17,865 bases of DNA from CAYFQH01 sp964345215. Its GTDB lineage: Bacteria; Bacillota; Clostridia; Christensenellales; Aristaeellaceae. The stretch lies in NCBI GenBank assembly GCA_964345215.1, contig CAYFQH010000042.1, positions 1-17,865 of the forward strand, read 5' to 3'. A program made the position numbers and the translations under genes. The notes below the pieces were generated by a model. The model saw only the letters and a program-made list of their open reading frames with translations. It was not told the DNA's origin and searched no databases. Shown piece by piece: positions 1 through 6,952 of the stretch (position 1 is its first letter; each line of letters opens with the position of its first letter).

Positions 1-2
1 TG

Positions 3-314
3 GATTTTTTGCCGGGGAAGGAGGGGAGGAACCTGCAAGCATCTAGCCAAAGGGATCAGATGAAGGCAGAACTGGGGGATAAGGCTTCCCTGCTCATCAG
101 CAAACTGCTGCTGTGGCAAAACCAGCTGTACGGCCTAAATTTGACTACCTGGCAAATGGTTCCCCTCCAACTTGGAACAGGCGTTTTTGAACTGGAAAAG
201 GCCATCCAACTGCCCTTTCGTGATGATCTGTGGGCAGAGGAAAAAGGATTGGATAATGAAGACTGGATTGAAAAAGAGATTTTAGCCCTATGGGATGATG
301 AATTGTTTTTGTAG
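3..314 (+). CDS. 3' end of an unrecognised protein (partial, start outside window)
   Basis: The reading frame is open from the first base of the window to a TAG at 312-314, giving about 104 C-terminal residues. A TTG at position 9 could be a start, but nothing upstream of it resembles a ribosome binding site, so this is read as the tail of a longer gene. The residues are mixed and mostly soluble-looking: a leucine-rich, probably helical piece (SLLISKLLLWQNQLYGLNL), then an acidic end rich in D, E and W. I recognise no family. The next gene begins 46 nt later in the same frame and strand, so the two may be co-transcribed. Confidence is good that this is coding and nil for function. Confidence 0.5.
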   Translation, partial: DFLPGKEGRNLQASSQRDQMKAELGDKASLLISKLLLWQNQLYGLNLTTWQMVPLQLGTGVFELEKAIQLPFRDDLWAEEKGLDNEDWIEKEILALWDDELFL

Positions 315-359
315 CTGAAAACCAGCACCGCCGGGGAAGAAGAAACTTTTCTTTATGGT

Positions 360-2084
360 ATGAACTTGAATCAACTAACCATAAAAGAATACCAAAGCCA
401 GGGCATCAAAGGGCTTATCCCTTACGAAAAAGGCAGCCTTTTGGCTGTGGTGGCAGATGACACGGCCGATGGCGGCGTCCATCACCCCCAAAAGGAAGAG
501 GGCCCTAAAATTATGATTTTTTCGCCGGAAAAAGACGAATTACAGGCTGCCGCCATCCTCCCTCAAGGGGAGTTTGGGGGCTTTGCTTACCATAATCAAA
601 ACCTGTACTATTATGGGCAATATGGCATTTACAAGCAGCCCCTCCAAGGGGAAGGAGAAAAAATAGGAGATTTTAGCAAAGCGGCTCGAGAGTACGGTGA
701 AAAGGCCTGGGTGATTGACCAGAACTATTATGGAGCGGCCAGCAGGTGGGATGGGCTCTATATAAAAAAGATTGCATCTGGTACACCGGCCTCCCTGCCC
801 CTTGTGATTCAAGGGGGCGGCCTACGCAACGTAAACGATATTTTTATGGAACGCTATCCCGATGTTGCCCTTGTTGAAGCAAGAGATACATCGGCTTTTC
901 AAACCACCCAGGGTATTGCGGCCGCCATTCAAGGAGGAGACGGCAGCGTTGACCTGTTTCATATTAGTACCGAGGAGATCGACTTTTATCAAATCATGAA
1001 AAAGGAATTTGCCTATCCCCTGCAGAGTAGGGAAATCATTAGGACCTGTCAGGGCAGCATGTACCCTTATATTCAGCAGGGAACAGGTATGGGCGATGAT
1101 ATTTACGGGGTACTCACTTATATTGGCATTCCGCCTACGGTTTTTTGCTCTCTTGAAAATTTTGAACAAGGGGGATTTACCAAAGAGGACCTGCCTGCCA
1201 CGTATATGGATTTTTTAGACCTGTACATTCGCTGGATGGAAGAAAAATGGGAGGAACACCCAGATCTTTCTTTTATGTACCAGGCCTTTACCAAAGAGCA
1301 CTTGATGATAAAAATAACCCGGATGTATGTGGAATTATATGAAAAAAGAGGGGAGATCATCAACTTTGATACCCCTTTGTACCGTAGGTTGGTGGCCAAA
1401 GCCGACCAGGTGGTGAGCCTGCAGGAAGAGCTGGGTTTAGCCCATTATGATTATTGGACAGAAAATGATTGGCAAATCCTTTTTGAAGACATGGCCGGTC
1501 ACTTATTTGGTATGGAAACAACCTTGCCCTTACTGTTGCCCATGGACCAGGGGCAGGAATTAGCCCGCATGGTGTATGGAGAACTGTTTTTTATCAATCC
1601 CCTTAGCCAAAACAAAGAGCGGGCCCTTGACTATTTAGAAATATTGATTAGCCAATACGATGATATTATGAAACTAAGCATCTACCCCCATGAAACCAAG
1701 CCCATTGAAGAAGAGGGCTATCAGGAAAGAATAGAGAACCTTGAAGGGGAAATTGAACAGATGGAAATAAAAAGAGAAGGAGCTCAAGGAGAAGAAAAAG
1801 GTGCAATCAAAGAAAAACTGGAAATAGAGCAGCAAGAACTGGCCCGGGTGAAGCAAGGCAGCCGCTGGTATGTACCCCCGGAGCAGGTAGCTTTTTACCA
1901 GCAAAATTTACCGGCCTTTTTTATGCCCAGGCCTAACAGCCTGTATGCTCAATGGGAAACAAGGGAGCAGGCCAGCAACATTGTAAAGCTTTTGACCGAC
2001 TATGCAGATGGTACGCTTACCCTGGACCAATTGATCAGCGAAGCCAACCGCCGGGCACAAATGGCGGCAGCTGAAGGAAAATAG
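360..2084 (+). CDS. Solute-binding-protein-like protein with N-terminal propeller-like region, no signal peptide
   Basis: This encodes 574 residues. Residues 1-140 hold short beta-strand segments with aromatic turns (FAYHNQNLYYYGQYGIY, then RWDGLYIKKI), like two or three propeller blades. From about residue 145 the protein resembles family 1 extracellular solute-binding proteins of sugar ABC importers: FMERYPDVALVEA (162-174), IAAAIQGGDGSVDLF (186-200), a GDDIYGVLTYIG segment near 245-256, and FTKEDLPATYMDFLDLY (273-289). It ends with the common TLTLDQLISEANRR segment (552-565). A charged coiled coil (about 453-498) is inserted in the C-terminal lobe. Such proteins normally carry an export or lipoprotein signal; none is present here. 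The ATG at 360 has no close Shine-Dalgarno (a GGGGAAGAA lies 18 nt upstream). The 5' part may be lost or the start misplaced. No permease genes are adjacent. Confidence 0.65.
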   Translation: MNLNQLTIKEYQSQGIKGLIPYEKGSLLAVVADDTADGGVHHPQKEEGPKIMIFSPEKDELQAAAILPQGEFGGFAYHNQNLYYYGQYGIYKQPLQGEGEKIGDFSKAAREYGEKAWVIDQNYYGAASRWDGLYIKKIASGTPASLPLVIQGGGLRNVNDIFMERYPDVALVEARDTSAFQTTQGIAAAIQGGDGSVDLFHISTEEIDFYQIMKKEFAYPLQSREIIRTCQGSMYPYIQQGTGMGDDIYGVLTYIGIPPTVFCSLENFEQGGFTKEDLPATYMDFLDLYIRWMEEKWEEHPDLSFMYQAFTKEHLMIKITRMYVELYEKRGEIINFDTPLYRRLVAKADQVVSLQEELGLAHYDYWTENDWQILFEDMAGHLFGMETTLPLLLPMDQGQELARMVYGELFFINPLSQNKERALDYLEILISQYDDIMKLSIYPHETKPIEEEGYQERIENLEGEIEQMEIKREGAQGEEKGAIKEKLEIEQQELARVKQGSRWYVPPEQVAFYQQNLPAFFMPRPNSLYAQWETREQASNIVKLLTDYADGTLTLDQLISEANRRAQMAAAEGK

Positions 2085-2199
2085 GGAGGATTCGGGCAAA
2101 ATAATATTCCCTTGTTAACTTGTATAGTTTGCACTGGGCTTCGTATTTTTTCACAAAGCAGAAAAAGATACACTAAGAAGAAAAAGGCTGTTTTTACTA

Positions 2200-3039
2200 C
2201 TAATTTTCTTTAAAGAAGGCTGCCTCATAAATATAACTGCCCGAGGCGTTAAAGGCAATAATGGCCTTGCCCCCGACAAAAAACATACTTTCGATTTCCT
2301 GCATGGATTTTACCCTGATTTCGTTTATATAATTGCCGGACCAGTCGTATACAATTATTTTATTCACCGTTTGGTCTTGGCTGTTTTGGGGGAAGTAAAT
2401 AAACTGATCGTCGCAGGCCATGCCTTGTTTTACAAGGCCCGTATCCTTGCCGTTAAACTCGTTTATAACTTTAAAATCTTTGTCTAAAACGAAAAAACGG
2501 TACCCTTCTCCGCTGATGCCTACAACATACTCGTCTCTGCTTTCATTGTAGCAAATGCCATACATTTTAAAAGGAAGGGTAAGGGTATCGGTTACAGTAA
2601 GGCTGTCAGGGTCTATAAATGAAAGGGTTTCGTAGTTGGGCTTATTGTGCACAACAATCAGCTGGTTTGTTTTGGGGTTATAGGTCATGTCGTTTCCATG
2701 GTCAATGTCAATGGCATACACACTTTTTTCTACTTCCCAGGTGTCCAGGTGCACCTTCCAAATAGAACCCTTATATTCATGCTGGCTTTCCATAATAAAA
2801 TAGCCGTAGGTGCCGTCGGCAGCAGCGCCTTGCTGCACGTGGTAGGTTTTATGGGCCAGGCTGTATTCCGGCGTTAGGCGAAGCTTGCGGGTGAGGGTTG
2901 CGCTGTAAGTATCGGTAGGGTTTAGCTGCTCAAGGGTGATTTCGGTTTTTTCTTCCTGCCCAAGGGAGACGGAAAAAGGAACTAAAAATACAAAAAGAAA
3001 AATGACAGAGAGAAAAGGTAAAAAACGGGTTTTTACCAT
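2200..3039 (-). CDS. Secreted beta-propeller-like protein
   Basis: This encodes 279 residues with a type I signal peptide: basic MVKTR, a hydrophobic core to about residue 24, and likely cleavage near the SLGQ at 25-28. There is no lipobox cysteine, so it is predicted to be exported without a lipid anchor. The mature part is beta-rich with repeated motifs typical of propeller blades: IWKVHLDTWEVEKSV, DIDHGNDMTYNPKTNQLIVV, LSFIDPDSLTVTDTL, MYGICYNESRDEYVVGI, FFVLDKDFKVINEF and IIVYDWSGNYINEI. At about 250 residues it is shorter than a usual six- or seven-bladed propeller. The start is well supported by AGGAGG placed just before the ATG and by a near-consensus promoter. It is convergent with the gene ending at 2084 and appears monocistronic. 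The ligand is unknown. Confidence 0.75.
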   Translation of the reverse strand: MVKTRFLPFLSVIFLFVFLVPFSVSLGQEEKTEITLEQLNPTDTYSATLTRKLRLTPEYSLAHKTYHVQQGAAADGTYGYFIMESQHEYKGSIWKVHLDTWEVEKSVYAIDIDHGNDMTYNPKTNQLIVVHNKPNYETLSFIDPDSLTVTDTLTLPFKMYGICYNESRDEYVVGISGEGYRFFVLDKDFKVINEFNGKDTGLVKQGMACDDQFIYFPQNSQDQTVNKIIVYDWSGNYINEIRVKSMQEIESMFFVGGKAIIAFNASGSYIYEAAFFKEN

Positions 3040-3062
3040 GGGGATACCTCCTTTTTTTGTTC

Positions 3063-3091
3063 ATTTTAATGTTAAAAACGAACACTGTCAA
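3063..3091 (-). promoter_or_regulatory. Sigma-A promoter of the secreted propeller gene
   Basis: On the minus strand a perfect -35 TTGACA (3091-3086) is followed after 17 bp by TAAAAT (3068-3063), 24 bp before the ATG at 3039, with AGGAGG between. Two near-identical 11-mers (AATGTTAAAAA at 3068-3078 and AACGTTAAAAA at 3090-3100, plus-strand reading) sit next to the -10 and -35 boxes, 22 bp apart. Confidence 0.75.
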
Positions 3092-3111
3092 CGTTAAAAA
3101 TTAACAAAAAC

Positions 3112-3139
3112 AAAAAAGCCTTGGAAACAAGGCTTTTTT
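3112..3139 (-). terminator. Rho-independent terminator of the Tat C_GCAxxG_C_C gene
   Basis: The arms AAAAAAGCCTT (3112-3122) and AAGGCTTTTTT (3129-3139) pair perfectly around a 6-nt loop. On the minus strand the hairpin follows the stop codon at 3155 by 15 nt and ends in a T-rich run. Its symmetry could let it act on both strands. Confidence 0.85.
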
Positions 3140-3154
3140 GGATGAAGGATAAAC

Positions 3155-3811
3155 TTACAGGTTAAAGTGAGCGTTTAAAAGCTCAACAGCCTTTTGAGCA
3201 GACTCGGCAGTGGCCGCTGCGCACCGGGCCAACCGGGCCGGATCGGACATTTCTTTAATGTCGTTTGCGGCCATAAACTTGGTGACGGATTCAGCGCAAT
3301 TTACAGAATCAGAAACCGTTTGCTTGCTGTTGTGGCCGTCCGGATCATAGCTGGGGAACTCATGCTTGCGGTACCAAGCAAACAGTTCGGCAGTGAGGGC
3401 CTTGGCGTCGGCGGGCTCGCATAACAGGCCAATGGCACCTACGGCGCCGCCCAAAGAGCCGCACAAGGAAGCAGCGCCGTAGCCGGCAGCTCCGTTCGCA
3501 TACATTCTTGGGGGGATTTGGTTAAAAGGATAACCTACTTTATCGGCCAGTTGGCCAATAATGGCATCAAAGGCGCCAGCAGCACAGCCGCCCAATTCGT
3601 AAAAGGATTTGTAGCCCCTCTCCAGGGTTTCCTGGGGGTCCAGCTTTTCGTATGTAAAGGGATACTGAGGTGCGTCAACACCTTCTTCCCCTTTGGCAGG
3701 GTTAAAGTTGATCAATGAACCGGCAACACCAAAAGCGGTTACCCCGGCGGCTACTTTACCGGCAGACGCTAAGAAATCTCTGCGGCTTTGAAGTTTTTTC
3801 ATGTTCTCCAT
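3155..3811 (-). CDS. Tat-exported C_GCAxxG_C_C family putative redox protein
   Basis: This encodes 218 residues. The N-terminus has a twin-arginine signal: QSRRDFLASAG at residues 8-18, followed by a weakly hydrophobic Ala/Gly/Val stretch to about 35. Tat export implies the protein folds, possibly with a cofactor, before crossing the membrane. The mature part matches the C_GCAxxG_C_C family of putative redox-active proteins: GGCAAGAFDAI (C76), SLCGSLGGAVGAIGLL (C117), an extra C131, VNCAESVTKF (C172) and ARCAAATAES (C197). There is no CxxCH heme motif. The start at 3811 is chosen because AGGAGG lies 6 nt upstream; an ATG three codons later would be too far from it. The gene has its own promoter and terminator and is divergent from the SpoIID-type gene. 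No electron-transfer partner or tat gene is in the window. The reaction is unknown. Confidence 0.85.
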   Translation of the reverse strand: MENMKKLQSRRDFLASAGKVAAGVTAFGVAGSLINFNPAKGEEGVDAPQYPFTYEKLDPQETLERGYKSFYELGGCAAGAFDAIIGQLADKVGYPFNQIPPRMYANGAAGYGAASLCGSLGGAVGAIGLLCEPADAKALTAELFAWYRKHEFPSYDPDGHNSKQTVSDSVNCAESVTKFMAANDIKEMSDPARLARCAAATAESAQKAVELLNAHFNL

Positions 3812-3865
3812 TTTTCTCCTCCTATAAATTGCACACAGGCCTCAAGGGGCCCAGGGATTGCTACT

Positions 3866-3894
3866 ATTTTAACATATATAAAAGATAAAAGCAA
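3866..3894 (-). promoter_or_regulatory. Promoter of the Tat C_GCAxxG_C_C gene
   Basis: The minus strand reads TTGCTT (3894-3889), 17 bp, then TAAAAT (3871-3866), with TG one base upstream of the -10 (extended -10). The leader to the ATG at 3811 is about 50 nt. Confidence 0.6.
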
Positions 3895-3979
3895 TGTTTG
3901 TAAAAAACAAAAAAATCAAAACTTCTAAAACTATTTTTTGTAAACAAACAAGGTTTTTGGCACATGCAAATGAAGCCTA

Positions 3980-3988
3980 TGGTATACT
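3980..3988 (+). promoter_or_regulatory. Extended -10 promoter of the SpoIID/LytB gene
   Basis: TGG-TATACT at 3980-3988 matches the extended -10 form TGnTATAAT. No good -35 lies at 17 bp; the nearest, TTGGCA at 3957-3962, is 20 bp away. AGAAGGAGGG at 4003-4012 is the ribosome binding site for the ATG at 4023. Confidence 0.55.
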
Positions 3989-4022
3989 AAAGATGATTTT
4001 TTAGAAGGAGGGCCTTCAGCAT

Positions 4023-5963
4023 ATGTGTAAAAATAAAAAGGGAAATATCAATATAGGAATGGCGGTGCTGCTTGTATTGTGCCTTTGCATGGCCAACATG
4101 ACCAACATTTCCGCCGATAACAGCCACTTGCAAAATACTGTGCAAACTGTAAGGGTTTTACTGCGCCGGCTTAATATTACCACCCGTATCGACATTATGG
4201 TTCGCGGCAATTACTCCATTGAAAGCGCCTTTGGTACAGCTGTTCTAACAAAGGGCAGCAAGGTGATAGTGCAGCTTCAAGAAGGACAGCTGTACGTGTA
4301 TGCCCAGGGTGCCCACTGGAAGGGCGGGGAGAAGGTAACATTTATTCGCCACAGCCAAAACGAGGGGGGCGAAAACGGCCTGGGTTTAAATGACGGGCCA
4401 AACCTCTATGAGGGGGATTTGGACCTGAGCATTTTAAACGATGTTATTGAACCGGTTCTTCATATTATGCTGGAAGATTATTTGCTTGGGGTTGTACCCT
4501 ATGAAATGAGTGATTCTTTTCCTATAGAAGCTTTAAAGGCCCAAGCCATTGCAGCCAGAACCTATGCCATTGGGAAGCTTAAACCCAAAGAAAAGTATGA
4601 CCTGGTGGATACGACAAACGACCAGGTTTATAAAGGGAAAAACAGTGAGCATACCCAGGCGGCCCAAGCCATTAAAGAAACGGCCGGTATTTGCGGTGCT
4701 TACCAGGGAGCCTTTGCCAACTGTTATTATACCGCCAGCAATGGAGGCCAAACGGAATTGGCCAGCCACGTGTGGGGGGGAAAAAACCCCGGCTACATTG
4801 TCATGCAGGATGACCCCTTTGACTACCAAAATTCTCAAAGCCCCATTCGGAAGCTGGTTATTCCCAAAAACCCCGGCGGGGAACAGCAGGGGCTGGATGG
4901 ACTTCGTTGGGTTCTTGCCCAAGCCATGGGGCAAACCCTTGATGAAAAGGGTTATAGCAATCACTGGGAGCATCTGCGTATTGACCAGGTGACGGGTATT
5001 CAACTTGAAACTCCCATGTATCAACCACCTTCAAGACTTTATACTGAGCTAACTCTGCGCTTTTTTTATTCGGCTAAAACCCTTTTGCCCCTAAGTGGGA
5101 ACATAAATCAAGGGGCAAAAGAGCAGTATAAAAGCCATCCGGGGGTGGTTATTCAAAAGTTGTCTGCTAACCCAAACCCGCTGCCCACGCCTTTTTTTGC
5201 AGGGCCACCCATCATAAACGGGGAGGATGCCGGCGAAATTGATTTTTTTCAAACCCCGACACCCCAGGCAGTTTCCCCTGAGGGGAACAACAGCCAGCAG
5301 GGATTTATTGAAGCTTTGACTCCGGTACCTACCCCTGCCCCAACGGTGGATCCATATATTCATTCGCCTTTTGTAAGGGAAGAAGAGGAAGCTACGGTTA
5401 CCCTTAGCCTGTTTCCCCAAACAGATGTGGCTCTTGGCCTGTCCATTAATCAAAATGGAAATGAATTGATAGAGCTTACGGAAAGTGAAAATGCCTACAC
5501 CCTGCTTTCAAGGCGCTTTGGCCACGGAGTAGGTATGAGCCAGCGGGGGGCCGAGGAAATGGCTAAACAAGGCAAAACCTGGCAGGAGATTTTGGCCTTT
5601 TATTACCCGGGAATGGATTTGATTGGCCTAAACCCAAGCAGTGCCCAATTGCCGCAAATAGAGCAAGCGCTGTTAAACACCCCCGGCCCTCTTCCTACTC
5701 CAACCCCCAGACCTACGCTGATGCCTGTAACCCAGGCCCTTGAACCGGGCTGGAAAATAGCCAGGGTTGAGAACATTGAAGATCATTCCTACCTAAACCT
5801 GCGTAAAGAGCCGGGTACTGCCTCCGAAGTGGTAGGCCAGCTGTTTAAAGGGCAGGACTTAATTGTTCTGCCTACCCAAACCCAAGATGGCTGGTACCAT
5901 GTAAAAACCGATGTAATTGAAGGCTATGTAGCCCAGGAATTTGTGCAGTTGGTTGAACCTTAA
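4023..5963 (+). CDS. SpoIID/LytB-domain peptidoglycan enzyme with C-terminal SH3 domain
   Basis: This encodes 646 residues. A hydrophobic segment (about 9-26) serves as signal or anchor, so the protein acts outside the membrane. The SpoIID/LytB domain starts near residue 140: VVPYEMSDSFPIEALKAQAI (157-176) with Glu161 at the position of the catalytic glutamate of SpoIID lytic transglycosylases. It continues with CYYTASNGGQTE (234-245) and WGGKNPGY. The closing motif RFGHGVGMSQRGAEEM (498-513) and FYYPG (526-530) follow much later. Between the halves lies a Pro/Thr-rich, low-complexity stretch (about 380-450). A second Pro/Thr linker (553-568) leads to a bacterial SH3 domain (about 578-643, with YLNLRKEPGT and GWYHVKTD). 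SpoIID proper is shorter and lacks these extras, so a vegetative wall-remodelling role is as likely as sporulation. It stands alone upstream of the FHA-FtsW-PBP operon. Confidence 0.9.
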   Translation: MCKNKKGNINIGMAVLLVLCLCMANMTNISADNSHLQNTVQTVRVLLRRLNITTRIDIMVRGNYSIESAFGTAVLTKGSKVIVQLQEGQLYVYAQGAHWKGGEKVTFIRHSQNEGGENGLGLNDGPNLYEGDLDLSILNDVIEPVLHIMLEDYLLGVVPYEMSDSFPIEALKAQAIAARTYAIGKLKPKEKYDLVDTTNDQVYKGKNSEHTQAAQAIKETAGICGAYQGAFANCYYTASNGGQTELASHVWGGKNPGYIVMQDDPFDYQNSQSPIRKLVIPKNPGGEQQGLDGLRWVLAQAMGQTLDEKGYSNHWEHLRIDQVTGIQLETPMYQPPSRLYTELTLRFFYSAKTLLPLSGNINQGAKEQYKSHPGVVIQKLSANPNPLPTPFFAGPPIINGEDAGEIDFFQTPTPQAVSPEGNNSQQGFIEALTPVPTPAPTVDPYIHSPFVREEEEATVTLSLFPQTDVALGLSINQNGNELIELTESENAYTLLSRRFGHGVGMSQRGAEEMAKQGKTWQEILAFYYPGMDLIGLNPSSAQLPQIEQALLNTPGPLPTPTPRPTLMPVTQALEPGWKIARVENIEDHSYLNLRKEPGTASEVVGQLFKGQDLIVLPTQTQDGWYHVKTDVIEGYVAQEFVQLVEP

Positions 5964-6007
5964 GGCCATTTTCAAAAAACAGGGCGCTGTAATGGAAATA
6001 AAAAGTA

Positions 6008-6016
6008 TGCTATAAT
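6008..6016 (+). promoter_or_regulatory. Extended -10 promoter of the FHA-FtsW-PBP operon
   Basis: TGC-TATAAT at 6008-6016 is a perfect extended -10 element. A recognisable -35 is absent, as is common for this promoter type. The transcript would start near 6022, giving a leader of about 30 nt. Confidence 0.65.
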
Positions 6017-6053
6017 AAATGCTCATTAATCATCAAGTGAAAGGATGAAAGGC

Positions 6054-6929
6054 GTGCCCGCAGAAGCCTATGAAATTGCCGCTTTGGCATTGCGGTACTG
6101 GTTTGCCATCTTGGGCGTTATCATTGTTTGGCGCAGCTTTTCCTGGCTTATAAAAGACAGGCGATACCGAAAAAAACGCTTAAAACAGCTGCCTGATGCA
6201 GGCATGGTGGGAGAACTGGTGGTTATTTCAGGCAGCGAAGAGCTGCCCCCAGGCATCATTATACCCATGCCCAGAGAGGGCACAATTGGCAGGGCCCGTA
6301 TCTGTGATGTATATTTGCCCGCTCCGGGTATTGCGTCACGCCAGGGGGATTTTCGCTTTAAAAATGGCCTGGGGCTCATCGTTATGCCAGCACCCAGGAA
6401 AAAGATACATATAGACGGAAAGGATTACGGCCATAAGGATGAGGACGCCTTAATGCATCATGGGTCAAAAATGATTATTGGCCAGGTGGTTTTGCGTCTT
6501 CGGCTTTTTGTGGGCCTTGAAACCAGTAAAAGCGCAGAAGAAGTTGACCCGTTGCCGGCCCAGCTGGGAGCTTATGTGCAAGACTATTATGAACAAACCC
6601 CTGTTGGCGCTGGCATTGATGATGCGAGCTGGGAAGAAGAGTGGGCTTTTTCCACACAGCCTTACAAGCGCATACCCAGGCAATGGGATGAAGAAGAGCC
6701 ATACGACATAGAGCAGGCCCCGGCGGAGGAAGAAGAAGCATTGTTTTCAATGCCGGCAGACAGTGAGGAGTTGACTGCTGAGGATAACGGCAGTGTAAAC
6801 CGGCTTCAAACCGCCCAAAGAGGTTTTGAACTGAACCAAGCCCTCTATCCTGCCCAGGAGGATGAAGGGGAAAAAGAACCCCAGGCGAATGAAAAAAAGA
6901 CGTTTTTCCGCCGGAAAAGAAAACAGTAA
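6054..6929 (+). CDS. Membrane-anchored FHA-domain protein
   Basis: The first gene of the envelope operon. I prefer the GTG at 6054 (291 residues) because AAAGGA lies 8 nt upstream; the in-frame ATG at 6045 would have its Shine-Dalgarno directly abutting. In numbering from that ATG, one membrane helix spans about 15-36, followed by a basic juxtamembrane stretch. An FHA-like fold (about 56-156) comes next: GTIGRARICDVYL (79-91), IASRQGDF (96-103) and an IHIDGKDYG turn. FHA domains bind phosphothreonine peptides. Here Arg83 and the Ser98-Arg99 pair are kept, but the usual His after SR is Gly and the usual Asn-Gly is Asp-Gly, so binding may be altered. An acidic tail (170-280) ends in basic FFRRKRKQ. 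FHA genes next to ftsW/rodA and pbpA are a known arrangement in Gram-positives; no kinase or phosphatase gene is present here. Confidence 0.8.
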   Translation: MPAEAYEIAALALRYWFAILGVIIVWRSFSWLIKDRRYRKKRLKQLPDAGMVGELVVISGSEELPPGIIIPMPREGTIGRARICDVYLPAPGIASRQGDFRFKNGLGLIVMPAPRKKIHIDGKDYGHKDEDALMHHGSKMIIGQVVLRLRLFVGLETSKSAEEVDPLPAQLGAYVQDYYEQTPVGAGIDDASWEEEWAFSTQPYKRIPRQWDEEEPYDIEQAPAEEEEALFSMPADSEELTAEDNGSVNRLQTAQRGFELNQALYPAQEDEGEKEPQANEKKTFFRRKRKQ

Positions 6930-6952
6930 TAAGCAAAAAGGAGGGGAGGCCC

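Noticed and set aside
312..314. Pyrrolysine or readthrough at the TAG joining the first two coding regions
   Set aside because: The two parts do not look like one protein and there is no supporting machinery in the window.
4549..4992. Open frame on the plus strand inside the SpoIID/LytB gene
   Set aside because: It lies wholly within a well-supported gene in another frame, has no ribosome binding site and shows no recognisable domain.
6045..6047. ATG as start of the FHA protein
   Set aside because: Its Shine-Dalgarno would touch the start codon; the GTG nine bases later has a well-spaced AAAGGA. The difference is three residues and remains uncertain.
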